From an uncultured Pseudodesulfovibrio sp. (lineage in GTDB: Bacteria > Desulfobacterota > Desulfovibrionia > Desulfovibrionales > Desulfovibrionaceae), in the NCBI RefSeq assembly GCF_963677845.1, contig NZ_OY782498.1, forward strand, positions 1,306,001 to 1,370,000: a DNA stretch of 64,000 bases. Direction: 5' to 3'. The notes beneath the pieces are model-generated. The model worked only from the letters and a program-made list of their open reading frames with translations. It did not search any database and was not told the DNA's origin. Shown here piece by piece: positions 16,969-26,179 of this stretch. A program made the translations under genes and the position numbers. How positions within the stretch are numbered: position 1 is the first letter of the stretch; every line of letters starts with the position of its first letter.

Positions 16969-19062
16969 CTACCAAAGTTGGTAACTAAGCCCCATGGTGG
17001 CGGTGAGGTCGGGGACGGTTTCATCGTCACACCCCATGGCGAATCCGAGGCTGGAAGTAGCTTCCAAACGTTCGGTGATGTCCCAGCTTGCACCGACACC
17101 TGCATCGGCCCAGTCTTGGTCCAATTTTGCGCCGGGATAGGTGAACGCCCCCAAGCCGATTGTGCTACCGCCCATACCTGCGGAGGAATCCTCAAATCGA
17201 TGATCCCAAGCCAGCCAGGCCCAAGTGCCGACTTTGTCGAAGATGGCCGCGTCGGCTCTAAGGCCTGCCCGGATAGAGTTGGATGTCTCAGTTCGGCTGT
17301 CAAAGCTGGCCGGGAAAGGGCCGTCGGATTCTGAGTAACTGTCGATATGCGTGGTTTGCCAAGTGTATTCGGCGAAAGGCGTCAGGTCGAAAGAATCGGT
17401 CATGTTTTTTGTCCACTGTACTCGACCGGAAAGACCGAAGACATTTGCGTCTGTGGAGCCGGATGAAGTGGCACTTCCTGCGCCATTGGCATAGCCTCGT
17501 GTCAGGTCTAGCGCCACGGATTGCCATAAGGCAGACAGTCGGAATTCAAATCCGGTTTGTTCCGGAGAGTAGACGGCGAAAACACCGGGTCCGATGGCTT
17601 GGATACTTTGGTCGCCACCGTGATTTGTCTTCAAATCCCGCATGTCACCAAACACGCCGCCGCCAAAACGCCATTCGTTGCCGTTGTCCCAAGTCAGGCC
17701 GACACCGCCGCGCAGGCCGAGGTCGTCGCCGTTCAGCTCAATGTTTGATCCCACGGAGCCAATGACCCACAGGTCCATACTCCCAGGCATTTCGTCACCA
17801 CTGGACAGACCCCGTTCGGCTCCACCTCCGGCAGTCTCGGTGCCGGGGGTGGTTACGTGAAAATGTGCGCCTTGTCCGCCCGCAACGTTGCCCAGACGGC
17901 TCATGGAAATTTGGCCCATGCCGGAAACCGCTGATCCGACCTGCCCCATGGTCGCCAGAGATTGGTTAAGTTGGTCAGTGGTGATCACACCGATTGGGCC
18001 ATTAGGATTTATATTGGCAAGAAAAGAACAAACTTTACTATTCAAATGAGCCTTTCCTACTATGATTGAACCATCGGAAGTTATGCCAGTTGCTTCCATT
18101 AAGTAATCAGTATTGAGAAAGGAAACACCATTCTCTTCCAGAGTTTCTTGCAGATTGTGGTAAGCGTAGGAAGAGCCTGAGCCGGACCAATAGATGGCTC
18201 GAGTATATCCACTCGATAGACGCCCGTGTCCAATTATCATGGAACCGTTGTTGTCCATTCCCGTTATAGTTGTTTCTGTGTAGTCTGACATGACAGGTAC
18301 TTCTGTTTTTATTCCTGTATTGGAATCCCATATGAAAAAACCTGCATCAAATTTATTCATAGCCACTGTCGATCCATCACCACTTATGATTGGAATAGTA
18401 TTAAGTCCGAATGAATCAGCCAACTCCACATTCGTACCTAACGTCCCATTTGAATTAACGGTTACGACTCTTGATGTAGTAGGGGTCTTTTCGACAACTT
18501 TCCACGTCCCGTTGTTTTGGGAACTGACCGCTTTCGCCTGGGAATTTGAGGAGATTTCTACTTCGACGATAGGCGAAGTCGAAGACCAATCCTCAGGAGA
18601 AATCCACAACGTCGATGTATTGTAAAGATTGGAACCTACTAAAGCTGTCCTGTCTGGACTAAGCCCTGTAATCGACAAAGCAGTCGGTATTTTTCCTCCT
18701 GTTCCCCTGAGAGCATACGAAGCGTTGTTAGCTTTGGAGTAAAAGTATGCACCCTGTGAGTAATCTGCATATAGTGCTGAACCGTCATATGTCGCATTCA
18801 AGAAAATCTTACAGGCATCCTTGCTTACGACTTGACGAGCGCCGCCGGAAACCGGCTGCAAAGTTAGATTGTCACCTGAATAATTCATAAAAAAAAGAGT
18901 TGTTCCGTTGCCGCTAATAAAAGTCCTGTCTGCAGCGGGATATGTAACGAAGTTGTCTGCTTGAACCGGTAGGCACAGGCTCAGGACGAACAGCAGTGAT
19001 AGAGGCAACAACAGAAGTTGTACGATGCGGCCGGATGATGGATAATGGCATACTGATGGCAT
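16969..19062 (-). CDS. Type V autotransporter with HAF-like passenger repeats
   Basis: A 697-residue surface protein. It has a signal peptide (hydrophobic about 17-33, ending near VQAD), a passenger of about residues 36-390, and a C-terminal autotransporter beta-barrel of about 280 residues that begins near DLWVIGSVG and ends in the aromatic LSYQLW required for BAM recognition. The passenger has repeated ISGDGSTVAMN / ITSDGSIIVGKA units with neighbouring W residues, like HAF repeats, so a beta-propeller-like fold is likely. No protease triad is visible. AAGGAG precedes the ATG. Its function is unknown; adhesion or surface display is plausible. Confidence 0.85.
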   Translation of the reverse strand: MPSVCHYPSSGRIVQLLLLPLSLLFVLSLCLPVQADNFVTYPAADRTFISGNGTTLFFMNYSGDNLTLQPVSGGARQVVSKDACKIFLNATYDGSALYADYSQGAYFYSKANNASYALRGTGGKIPTALSITGLSPDRTALVGSNLYNTSTLWISPEDWSSTSPIVEVEISSNSQAKAVSSQNNGTWKVVEKTPTTSRVVTVNSNGTLGTNVELADSFGLNTIPIISGDGSTVAMNKFDAGFFIWDSNTGIKTEVPVMSDYTETTITGMDNNGSMIIGHGRLSSGYTRAIYWSGSGSSYAYHNLQETLEENGVSFLNTDYLMEATGITSDGSIIVGKAHLNSKVCSFLANINPNGPIGVITTDQLNQSLATMGQVGSAVSGMGQISMSRLGNVAGGQGAHFHVTTPGTETAGGGAERGLSSGDEMPGSMDLWVIGSVGSNIELNGDDLGLRGGVGLTWDNGNEWRFGGGVFGDMRDLKTNHGGDQSIQAIGPGVFAVYSPEQTGFEFRLSALWQSVALDLTRGYANGAGSATSSGSTDANVFGLSGRVQWTKNMTDSFDLTPFAEYTWQTTHIDSYSESDGPFPASFDSRTETSNSIRAGLRADAAIFDKVGTWAWLAWDHRFEDSSAGMGGSTIGLGAFTYPGAKLDQDWADAGVGASWDITERLEATSSLGFAMGCDDETVPDLTATMGLSYQLW

Positions 19063-19238
19063 GGGGAATCTCCTTATGCGAAGGTCTGTGTCGCTATCGT
19101 TTTCGCAGCACGGACAGAATTTCAGTTTCTATAGGCAAATAAAAATGTCGTTTCAGCGTATTGTTTTTATAGTCTTTTTTTTAAACATAGATCGTAATAT
19201 GTAGACATAAAGTGCCTACTACCCATTTGGTTTTTGGG

Positions 19239-19267
19239 TCGCAATATCACCTTGGGTGATATTGCGA
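19239..19267. promoter_or_regulatory. Perfect 13-bp inverted repeat upstream of the autotransporter
   Basis: TCGCAATATCACC and its exact complement GGTGATATTGCGA are separated by TTG. No T run follows on either strand, so it does not look like a simple terminator. It lies about 180 bases upstream of the autotransporter start and could be an operator for that operon. Confidence 0.55.
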
Positions 19268-19443
19268 ATAAAATTCAGTTATTTTGAGTATTTATTAAAG
19301 AAAGTTTATTTGTAATAATGTCGGCGGTTAACAACGTGGGCGGACCTTTAAAAAACAATGAGAGTGACGAATGTTATTTCGTGTTGCATCTTCTTGTCTG
19401 TTTATGAAAAATTTCGATTATTTCCTTCAGTGAAACGAACAAG

Positions 19444-19482
19444 AAAAGAACGGCATTGGATATGCTCCAATGCCGTTCTTTT
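19444..19482. terminator. Bidirectional hairpin terminator downstream of the LAL regulator
   Basis: A perfect 17-bp stem (AAAAGAACGGCATTGGA and its complement) with loop TATGC; A and T runs at its ends make it a terminator in both directions. It lies about 160 bases past the stop of the LuxR-family gene and insulates the autotransporter promoter region. The other spacer sequence between 19063 and 19644 holds nothing else I can name. Confidence 0.8.
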
Positions 19483-19644
19483 AGATTCGTGAAAGAATAC
19501 TAATTTTTTGAAAATATTCACCTCACTCCTTATGCACATTTTTGTGTGATCGAAATGTAGGACAGATAGATGTTGTCTTTTGGGTATTAAGAAAATTTAT
19601 TGCAGGGTGAATTGTTTGAGTAAACTGACGAAACAGGCGGATGG

Positions 19645-22152
19645 CTAAAAAATATTATTTTCTTGCTTCAAGAAATAATTTTTTAACTGTTCTCGATTGT
19701 TTATACCGAGTTTTTTATACAAGGCGGCAAAGTAACGTTTAACAGAATTCGGAGCCAAACCGGCGGCACCGGCGATTTCTTTATACGTCATACCGGTCAT
19801 GGCCAATCGTCCAAGTTCGCTCTCCCGAGGAGTGAGAGAGGGAGTGACCTTTGAGAAAAAACGGGAAATGATACCGTTGCGGACTTTTTCCAACTTGGTG
19901 GACAGTTGCAAGATGCGGTGAATATCGTAGCCATATGAATCGTCGTCTTTCAGGCCTTTTAGCTGCGGCAAAAATGTGGAGTTTGTTGCAAAGGGCATAT
20001 ATATTTTATCCGGCAGTGCTAATTCCAGAGCGGCAAAGAGCGCCGTGTCCGCCTTTGCATATAGACCCAACCCCGTGTTACCCGCAGCAATAAATAGATT
20101 TGCATAGATGGAGAACATGATGTTTTGGCGGTAAGTGCCCTTTTGTATAAGGCGAGAAAAGTGGGCAACCAATTTTGCGTGTTCCCTGTTGAGTAACAAG
20201 GTGCCGCCAAACACAATGTAGGCCCAGCCCCCGGCGAAAGCATAGAGTTTTTTTTCACCGTCTTGCAGCAACCAATTGGGGATTTTTTCCGGTCGGTGAA
20301 TACTCATATGCAAAAAACCAGTGCATAAATCCGTTGTTTGCAGCAGAGAAAAGGCCTTTTCTTCTTCCACACGTTTTCGCATGATTTGTAATTGATTTAT
20401 GGATTTGTCGTATTCACCCTGTTGCATTTCTAATCGGGCAAGTAGAAAAAGAGCGCATACTTCAATGTCAATTTGCTTGTACGTCTGAGCCGTTGACAGA
20501 GCCTGATGACTGGCGATAGCGGCTGATTCGAATTTTCCGGCATTATACAACGCCTCTGCCAACATGATATCTTCCGCTCCGGCTCCATGCATACCAGTGA
20601 GTCGCGAATATTGTGGCAGGCAGTCGTGCATTTGTTTCAGTTCTTCTTCCAACATCCCGCTTTTTCTATGAAACATGTATAGAACCGAAGGAGAACCCAT
20701 AGTCCATGGGTCTTGTCCTGAAAGACGGCTGCCATTGGTTTCCGATTGCTGGAAAAATTGTGCAGCCCGTTTGTGGTGGGCCGCCATGGCCACGATGTCG
20801 TTGTACTTGGTGAAAGCGCGTAAAAGCTCCATCTCACCTTTCCAACCGTTAGCTGTCGGATCATTCTCGGGTAAGGAGGAGCAATAGTATCCCAGGCGAG
20901 CAAGTAGGTCAGAAAAAGTTGGCAGATCCTTGGAGCTGAGGGCGGCCATGGCATATCGAAACATGACGCCGGGATATTGATTCATGGAATCCGGACTGCA
21001 TGTACGGAAAAGGTCCATCAACAGGCCGTTTCCTTCCGTGACAGGCAGGTGTTCAACGACTGTGTCCAATAGATCGAGTGTCTCAGTGTCGTCGTGAATT
21101 TCCTTTAGGAGTTTGACTGCTTTTCGTATTTCGTCATGTTCAATTAACCATTTGGCATTATCCAGATAGATTTTTTGCTGCTGTCCTACCGGCAATGTTT
21201 TAAAATGTTGTAGCAAAAAATCTCGGAACAGAGCGTGAAGTATGTAACTTTCTGTCGTCGAATCGTAGCTGATAAATGCATTACGACGTAGGATATCTGC
21301 AAGGACTGCCTCCGCATTATCATAACAGAGCCTTGCCTGATGTACGGTGAATTTTTCCAAAGGAGAAAGAGCTATAAGCAGGTGCCTTGTCTCATCTTGC
21401 AGTTTGTCGAAGACCTGATTTGTCAACAGTGCTGACAGTTCCGTGGGAGCTGCCATTTTTCCATGTTGGGAATAATGCAGAAGATACAGATACAATGCGC
21501 TTATCCAGCCGCCTGTCGCCTTGAGCAATTTTGCAGTATCCGTTTCATCTAGCAAGATGCCGCATTGTTTGAAGTAGGCCTGCATTTCTTTCTTGTTAAG
21601 TGCAAAAAAGGTGGGGCCGATTTCCGTTATAATCCCCTTAAGTAAAGGTTCTGCGAACTTTTGACTCGGCGCATGGCGAGAAATGAATACAATCGGAGGG
21701 AAAACGCCTTGGCGAGCGAGAAGCAGGCAAAGTTGAATAAGCTGTCCAGCCTCTGATTCCTGCAAAAGGTGCACATCGTCAAAAACCAGTACTGCTTTGG
21801 AGGGATAATTCAGACGGGCGAACATACCTCGGACTGTGTCCATTTTTACGGGATCGGTGGGGTAGCCAAGTTTTTCCACAGCTTCCAGAACATCGACTTC
21901 TTTGGGCAAATTTTTACGAAGCACACAGCAGAAGTCTCGCCAAAAGGCGTCCTTATCTTTGGTTAATACGGAAACCCAGATGGTCTGAATTTTTTCTTTC
22001 TGAAGGTATTCTCTAACGGCTACAGTCTTTCCGTACCCCATGGGGGCATGAATGAACGAGATTGGCTTGATGTGAATCACGGAAAGGGCACGCATCAGTC
22101 GCTGGCTGTGGTATAGAGTCGAGGTGTCAATTAAAGAGGAGAGTGTTCGCAT
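19645..22152 (-). CDS. LuxR-family (LAL/MalT-type) ATP-binding transcriptional regulator
   Basis: An 835-residue STAND-type regulator. The N-terminus has a P-loop APMGYGKTVAVR (Lys42) and Walker B AVLVFDDVHLL, the middle about 450 residues are TPR-like helices that usually bind an inducer, and the C-terminal LuxR helix-turn-helix is LTPRESELGRLAMTGMTYKEI followed by APNSVKRYFAALYKKLGINN. MalT-type proteins activate transcription after ligand- and ATP-driven oligomerisation. The target is unknown; the nearest candidates are the autotransporter operon below it and the hydrolase gene just upstream. A further operon of its own is not seen. Confidence 0.88.
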   Translation of the reverse strand: MRTLSSLIDTSTLYHSQRLMRALSVIHIKPISFIHAPMGYGKTVAVREYLQKEKIQTIWVSVLTKDKDAFWRDFCCVLRKNLPKEVDVLEAVEKLGYPTDPVKMDTVRGMFARLNYPSKAVLVFDDVHLLQESEAGQLIQLCLLLARQGVFPPIVFISRHAPSQKFAEPLLKGIITEIGPTFFALNKKEMQAYFKQCGILLDETDTAKLLKATGGWISALYLYLLHYSQHGKMAAPTELSALLTNQVFDKLQDETRHLLIALSPLEKFTVHQARLCYDNAEAVLADILRRNAFISYDSTTESYILHALFRDFLLQHFKTLPVGQQQKIYLDNAKWLIEHDEIRKAVKLLKEIHDDTETLDLLDTVVEHLPVTEGNGLLMDLFRTCSPDSMNQYPGVMFRYAMAALSSKDLPTFSDLLARLGYYCSSLPENDPTANGWKGEMELLRAFTKYNDIVAMAAHHKRAAQFFQQSETNGSRLSGQDPWTMGSPSVLYMFHRKSGMLEEELKQMHDCLPQYSRLTGMHGAGAEDIMLAEALYNAGKFESAAIASHQALSTAQTYKQIDIEVCALFLLARLEMQQGEYDKSINQLQIMRKRVEEEKAFSLLQTTDLCTGFLHMSIHRPEKIPNWLLQDGEKKLYAFAGGWAYIVFGGTLLLNREHAKLVAHFSRLIQKGTYRQNIMFSIYANLFIAAGNTGLGLYAKADTALFAALELALPDKIYMPFATNSTFLPQLKGLKDDDSYGYDIHRILQLSTKLEKVRNGIISRFFSKVTPSLTPRESELGRLAMTGMTYKEIAGAAGLAPNSVKRYFAALYKKLGINNREQLKNYFLKQENNIF

Positions 22153-22241
22153 GAAGTGAATATCGCCTGAATAAAGTTCGAATGTAAAGAGCGTTACGCA
22201 TTTTCTTAATATAATACAGGTTGTGTGTGAAAACGTCGAGA

Positions 22242-23063
22242 TCAGTTATTTAAGCGCAACTCGTGAAGTAATTCAGGCCACGCTTTTGCCCAGTCTTCGC
22301 CCCCATGCGCCAACTCTGGCACTATATGGACCGTCGCAGGGGCATCTGGGCCGAGTTTTGCTACAAAAGAGTTTGTAACTTTTGTGTTGATGTTGGTATC
22401 TGCCGCGCCCAAGAAATGCACTTGCGGTAGGGAAGAAAGTCGTTTGACGTGTTCTGTTGGATTAAGTGATCCGTAAAGTGGCGTAATATTGTGTATGGAT
22501 GTCCATACAGCATGGTCGAGGTTGCCGCAGACAGTAATCAGTGCTGCGACATCCGTTCGCCGCTCGGCCAACAGGGCTGCAACTGCTCCGCCCCCTGAAA
22601 ACCCGATTAAGACTATACGTTTTGCCTTGGCCGATTTTTTGGCTGCATTCACAAGACTGTTCTCGGTTTGTAAAGTCGCCTCGGAAAATCTCCCAGAGGT
22701 CCAGCTTTTATTTGTGCAAGTATCGCCGGATACATATTGGCAAGGACGACCAATATAAGCCACAGCAACCGCATCGTCTACGCGGGCCAGAAGTAACGCT
22801 GTAGGGGTGACGGGTGTGGGGTCGAGAGAAGGAGTTGTAGGAGTTGAGTATGCCACGCCGTCGCCTTCAATGTAGATATGAATTAAATCCGCCTGCCCCC
22901 GTGCCCAGCCGATAGCAGGTAACGGCCCATTGGAATCCAGACGGTTCCATGTCGAGTCCGACGCCATGGATGCAATCACATCGTTTCGTGCACACCCGGA
23001 TACACTCATCAGGATGAGCAACAACAGACCCATCCCATTGCCGATTATTTTTGGATACTTCAT
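22242..23063 (-). CDS. Lipoprotein of the alpha/beta-hydrolase superfamily
   Basis: A 273-residue protein with a signal peptide and lipobox SVSGC (Cys24). The nucleophile elbow IGFSGGGAVAALLAE has Ser in the GxSxG context, an acidic residue follows a beta strand in VHFLGAADTN, and the likely catalytic His is in PELAHGGEDW, so a full Ser-Asp-His triad is present. A Pro/Thr-rich loop (PTTPSLDPTPVTPT) and two Cys pairs near residues 107-117 suggest an exported, disulfide-bonded enzyme. The substrate is not predictable. It lies 89 bases upstream of the LAL regulator, on the same strand. Confidence 0.78.
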   Translation of the reverse strand: MKYPKIIGNGMGLLLLILMSVSGCARNDVIASMASDSTWNRLDSNGPLPAIGWARGQADLIHIYIEGDGVAYSTPTTPSLDPTPVTPTALLLARVDDAVAVAYIGRPCQYVSGDTCTNKSWTSGRFSEATLQTENSLVNAAKKSAKAKRIVLIGFSGGGAVAALLAERRTDVAALITVCGNLDHAVWTSIHNITPLYGSLNPTEHVKRLSSLPQVHFLGAADTNINTKVTNSFVAKLGPDAPATVHIVPELAHGGEDWAKAWPELLHELRLNN

Positions 23064-23884
23064 GGAAAAGTATATTCAACATTTGATGATGGAAGCGTCA
23101 AGCATCGTCTTTCTAATCTATTTTGAACAGGACTTGAATTGAGTGATCTTGTTTGTCTTATTATTAAAATGGTGCATGATTCGGTAGAATAAAAATTTTT
23201 AACAAAGACAGTTTGTGATATTAAATTAGCAGGATAATGGCTTTTGCTGAGCGAAAGAGAGGGAGACTGCTGGTTGAATAATTCGATAGCATGCTCAACA
23301 CAATTTTATATTATTCTTATACTAACTTGTTCTGTTTAAAAGGTCGCACTCTTGTTAAAGCGCAACTCATGATATTTTAGATATATATTATCTCTCTGAG
23401 TTCTTGTCCTTTTGAATTCAGAAATAAGAGTGTTGCCCATGTTCTATAGCGCGGAATATTTTTGTTTTTCAAAGGAGAAAATTATGAGTTAAATTTAAAA
23501 AGAATTGCAAACCCTGCGACCTACAGTCAGAGGTGACCCTAGAAAACTGAATCACTTGTTAAGGCAATTGGATGCCCCTTGAACTTGACCTTCTTCTTCG
23601 GGAAATGTTCTTGATCGGTTATACAAACCTACATGATAATTTCCTCACTTTATGCAATCTGATTTTTTTGAAGCAAGCGAACCCACTTTTTCCCCTTTGC
23701 CTTATATTCTCTCAATAAATATTTCTATTTTTCATCGTCAGTTTTCATCTCGTCTTTACCTCAAGAGTAACATCTATTACTTTATATCCATATTGGGATT
23801 GAGTGATTTGTCTTTTATGTTGGCAAATTAATAGTTTTAAATTGATGATTTTATGTAGTTTTAATACGGTGTAGGTGTGACATC
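23064..23884. other. AT-rich spacer between the hydrolase and pentapeptide genes
   Basis: About 820 bases, much richer in A+T than the flanking housekeeping regions. Apart from the decayed fragment at 23484-23690 and the divergent promoters that must lie at its ends, I see no gene, repeat or RNA in it. Confidence 0.5.
23484..23690 (+). pseudogene. Decayed gene fragment with an intact ribosome-binding site
   Basis: AAAGGAG at 23471-23477 sits 6 bases before an ATG whose second reading continues as a protein-like frame (KELQTLRPTVRGDPRKLNHL, then LRQLDAP) but is broken by stops at codons 3 and 5. Near 23575 the protein-like reading shifts frame into LELDLLLREMFLIGYTNLHD before ending. A good start signal joined to a frame with two stops and one shift suggests a dead gene. 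I cannot name the family. Confidence 0.4.
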
Positions 23885-24460
23885 ATGATTCCCTTTGAAA
23901 AAGACAGCTACGAGAATGAAACCTTTGAAGAGGTTGTCTGGAACGAAGATTTGGAAGATATTGAATTCTACAATTGTACTTTTAAAAATTCGTCTTTTCA
24001 ATCCAGTCGATTTATAGAATGTAGTTTTGATAGCTGTGAATTTATCCGATGTAATCTGTCTCTCCTTGAAATTAAGTACACATCTTTTTTAGATGTAAGG
24101 TTTACTGATTGTAAGATGTTAGGAGTGAGTTGGGGAGGGGCAGGAGGTTTCCTTTCCGCCTCATATGATGGCTGTATTATGAACAATAATATTTTTGCGG
24201 ATATGAATCTTACGCGATTCAAGTTTTCATCCTGTTTTTTTGTTGAAGCATCGTTTTCCAATGTAAAAATGAGACATGCGGTATTTGATGATTGTGATTT
24301 GCGTCTGTGTCAGTTTCATCAGGCGGATTTGAGTTTTGCAGATTTCACAACATCACGTAACTATTATATGAACGCGACTACCAACACGCTTCAAAAGACT
24401 CTGTTTTCATTGCCTGAAGCTGTTTCGTTGCTTGCTAATCTTGATATTGTCCTCAAGTAA
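23885..24460 (+). CDS. Pentapeptide-repeat protein
   Basis: A 191-residue protein built of A(D/N)LXX-like five-residue repeats from about residue 24 to 150 (FYNCTFKNSSFQSSRFIECSF, read as FYNCT FKNSS FQSSR, and DDCDLRLCQFHQADLSFADF). Such repeats coil into a right-handed quadrilateral beta-helix. The Phe/Leu centres and Cys-rich exposed positions resemble the Qnr/McbG group, which mimics DNA and protects gyrase, but the same fold serves many roles. There is no signal peptide. It stands alone in the accessory block, and its low G+C content fits acquired DNA. Confidence 0.8.
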   Translation: MIPFEKDSYENETFEEVVWNEDLEDIEFYNCTFKNSSFQSSRFIECSFDSCEFIRCNLSLLEIKYTSFLDVRFTDCKMLGVSWGGAGGFLSASYDGCIMNNNIFADMNLTRFKFSSCFFVEASFSNVKMRHAVFDDCDLRLCQFHQADLSFADFTTSRNYYMNATTNTLQKTLFSLPEAVSLLANLDIVLK

Positions 24461-24707
24461 AATCCGAAGAGTCCCATATTGCCTTCTTGCCTCCCTCTGA
24501 GGACGTTTGGGGCGACAATTTGCATATACAAGCTTGCATGTCTCTCTAGATTTCCTGAGCTCTGTTTTGCGTAGATTATGCATGACGGTTTTTTCGTTTT
24601 TTCCTTCATAACTTTACTTTGGGTGATCATTCTATGTGTGACAAAAGGGTATAATTGAGGGTTTCCCTGAGATCATGTTACAGTTTGTTCAGATCAAAGG
24701 AGAAGGT

Positions 24708-25409
24708 ATGGGGGCGTTCATTACGAGATTGTTGGTTTTATTACTGTTGATGAGCCTTTCATCTATCGCTTTAGCTGGTGAAGTTTGGCGAATTACATCA
24801 CTTGATTGGCCGCCTTACTCCGACAGCAAGGCTTCAACTCAGGGGAAGTCGATTCAAAAAATCAAGAAATTGCTTGAAAAAGAAAATATTGAAATTGTTG
24901 TCGAATTTTATCCATGGGCGCGTGCTCGTGATGTTGCTCTCCAAACAGAATACATAGGATATTTCCCGGCTTGGCCAGAGGAAGTGGAGGAGGGCTTTAT
25001 AGCTTCATCTCCAGTTGACTGGTCGGAGATTGCCGTAATGACGTATGCTGGGTCTGGTATTGAGTGGACTGATCTGGACGCACTTTTTCAGTTTAAGGTA
25101 GGTCTTGTAAAAAATTATGACTATCCAGAGATAATTGCTTCGTTAGCTGACAAATGGAAGAAGAATGTTGATTCCACACCGAACGAAATTGCACTCTTGC
25201 GAAAGCTCTCAGACGAACGGATTAAGGTTGCCATTACGAGTCCGACAGTTATGCTTTATCTCGCAAGGCAATTGGGAATAGATAATATTAGAATTATCAA
25301 GAGAATCTGTCGTAATCCTCTTGTTATGGTTTTCAGGGATACTCCGAATAATAGGAAAAGACTGCTTTTATTGAATCGGCTGATTGAAAATTCGGGCAGC
25401 GAGGACTAA
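24708..25409 (+). CDS. Periplasmic solute-binding protein, family 3-like
   Basis: A 233-residue exported protein. The chosen ATG (24708) has AAGGAG 6 bases before it and begins a signal peptide ending near SIALAGEV; the longer reading from 24675 adds eleven residues before this. The mature part starts with WRITSLDWPPYSD, typical of amino-acid-type periplasmic binding proteins, and has PWARARDVALQT and the hinge-like VAITSPTVMLYLARQLGI. No permease or ATPase lies beside it, so it may be an orphan sensor rather than a transporter subunit. The ligand is unknown. It is the last gene before the second tRNA-Leu. Confidence 0.8.
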   Translation: MGAFITRLLVLLLLMSLSSIALAGEVWRITSLDWPPYSDSKASTQGKSIQKIKKLLEKENIEIVVEFYPWARARDVALQTEYIGYFPAWPEEVEEGFIASSPVDWSEIAVMTYAGSGIEWTDLDALFQFKVGLVKNYDYPEIIASLADKWKKNVDSTPNEIALLRKLSDERIKVAITSPTVMLYLARQLGIDNIRIIKRICRNPLVMVFRDTPNNRKRLLLLNRLIENSGSED

Positions 25410-25578
25410 AGCTGTAGCAAGGGGAGAAGAATCAATCTGTTATGTTTTTATAGTAAGAATTGTCATCGAATTGAGTTTTTATGACCAATAAGCATTAAAT
25501 ATGAAAAAAAAAGCTCAAATTTCCATTTTTTAGTTGACTTTTTCGGTAGATAAGTCAAAAAACTCTTCCGGATGACGT

Positions 25579-25665
25579 GCCGAGGTGGTGGAATTGGTAG
25601 ACACGCTGTCTTGAGGGGGCAGTGGAAGAAATTCCGTGGGGGTTCGAATCCCCCCCTCGGCACCA
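25579..25665 (+). tRNA. tRNA-Leu (anticodon GAG), second identical copy
   Basis: Identical over all 87 bases to the gene at 14697-14783, with encoded CCA, and the identity continues for three more bases (CGA). It lies 10.8 kb downstream in the same orientation, at the far edge of the accessory block. Confidence 0.96.
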
Positions 25666-25672
25666 CGAAATC

Positions 25673-25716
25673 AAAAAGGGTTGCAACTTACAGGTTGCAA
25701 CCCTTCCTCTTTTTTA
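25673..25716 (+). terminator. Terminator after the second tRNA-Leu
   Basis: A perfect 10-bp stem GGGTTGCAAC/GTTGCAACCC, followed by TTCCTC and six T. It matches the terminator of the first copy in layout and tail but differs at several stem positions. Confidence 0.88.
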
Positions 25717-26179
25717 AGGTTGGAATTTTATGTCGACCTTGTAGTTTGAAAGTTCGGTTTTTCTTCTTATTTAATGTGTACATATCTATTCCTTTGATTG
25801 TTGCGCATTCATAAATGCCGGAACGCATTTCAGGGCTTGTTGTAATGAGTGTGAAGAGTTGTTTTTTAAGTGTGGATTGGAGGATATCAGAAGGCTTAAA
25901 AGATATCTTCTTCGTGATTCTCTTTGTAGTCTTTTTATGGATGGAAAAGGGTGGGGGAGAATTCCTTTTTTTCGGTGATTATACTGGGGACTCAAAGCTA
26001 AAAGCACTTAATAAATTGATTGGTCAATCAGTTAATTTTAGACTTTTTTTAAAAACTTAGTTTTTACAGTTGCTTACACGTAGTATTTTTGCTGGCCTTT
26101 AATTTTTTTTGTGATATCTTGCACTCGTTTTCAAGGCAGACAACTTCGAATATATAATTTTCAAGCCAAGGACAGTATC
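25717..26179. other. Spacer between tRNA-Leu and the BOF-domain gene
   Basis: About 460 bases. Short open frames occur on both strands (81 codons on plus from 25815, 73 codons on minus from 26007), but none has a convincing ribosome-binding site or family-like composition. The promoter of the next gene should be near 26100. Confidence 0.4.

Noticed and set aside
25786-26060. Two overlapping small frames after the second tRNA-Leu
   Set aside because: Low-complexity, no good ribosome-binding site, and opposite strands compete; left as spacer.
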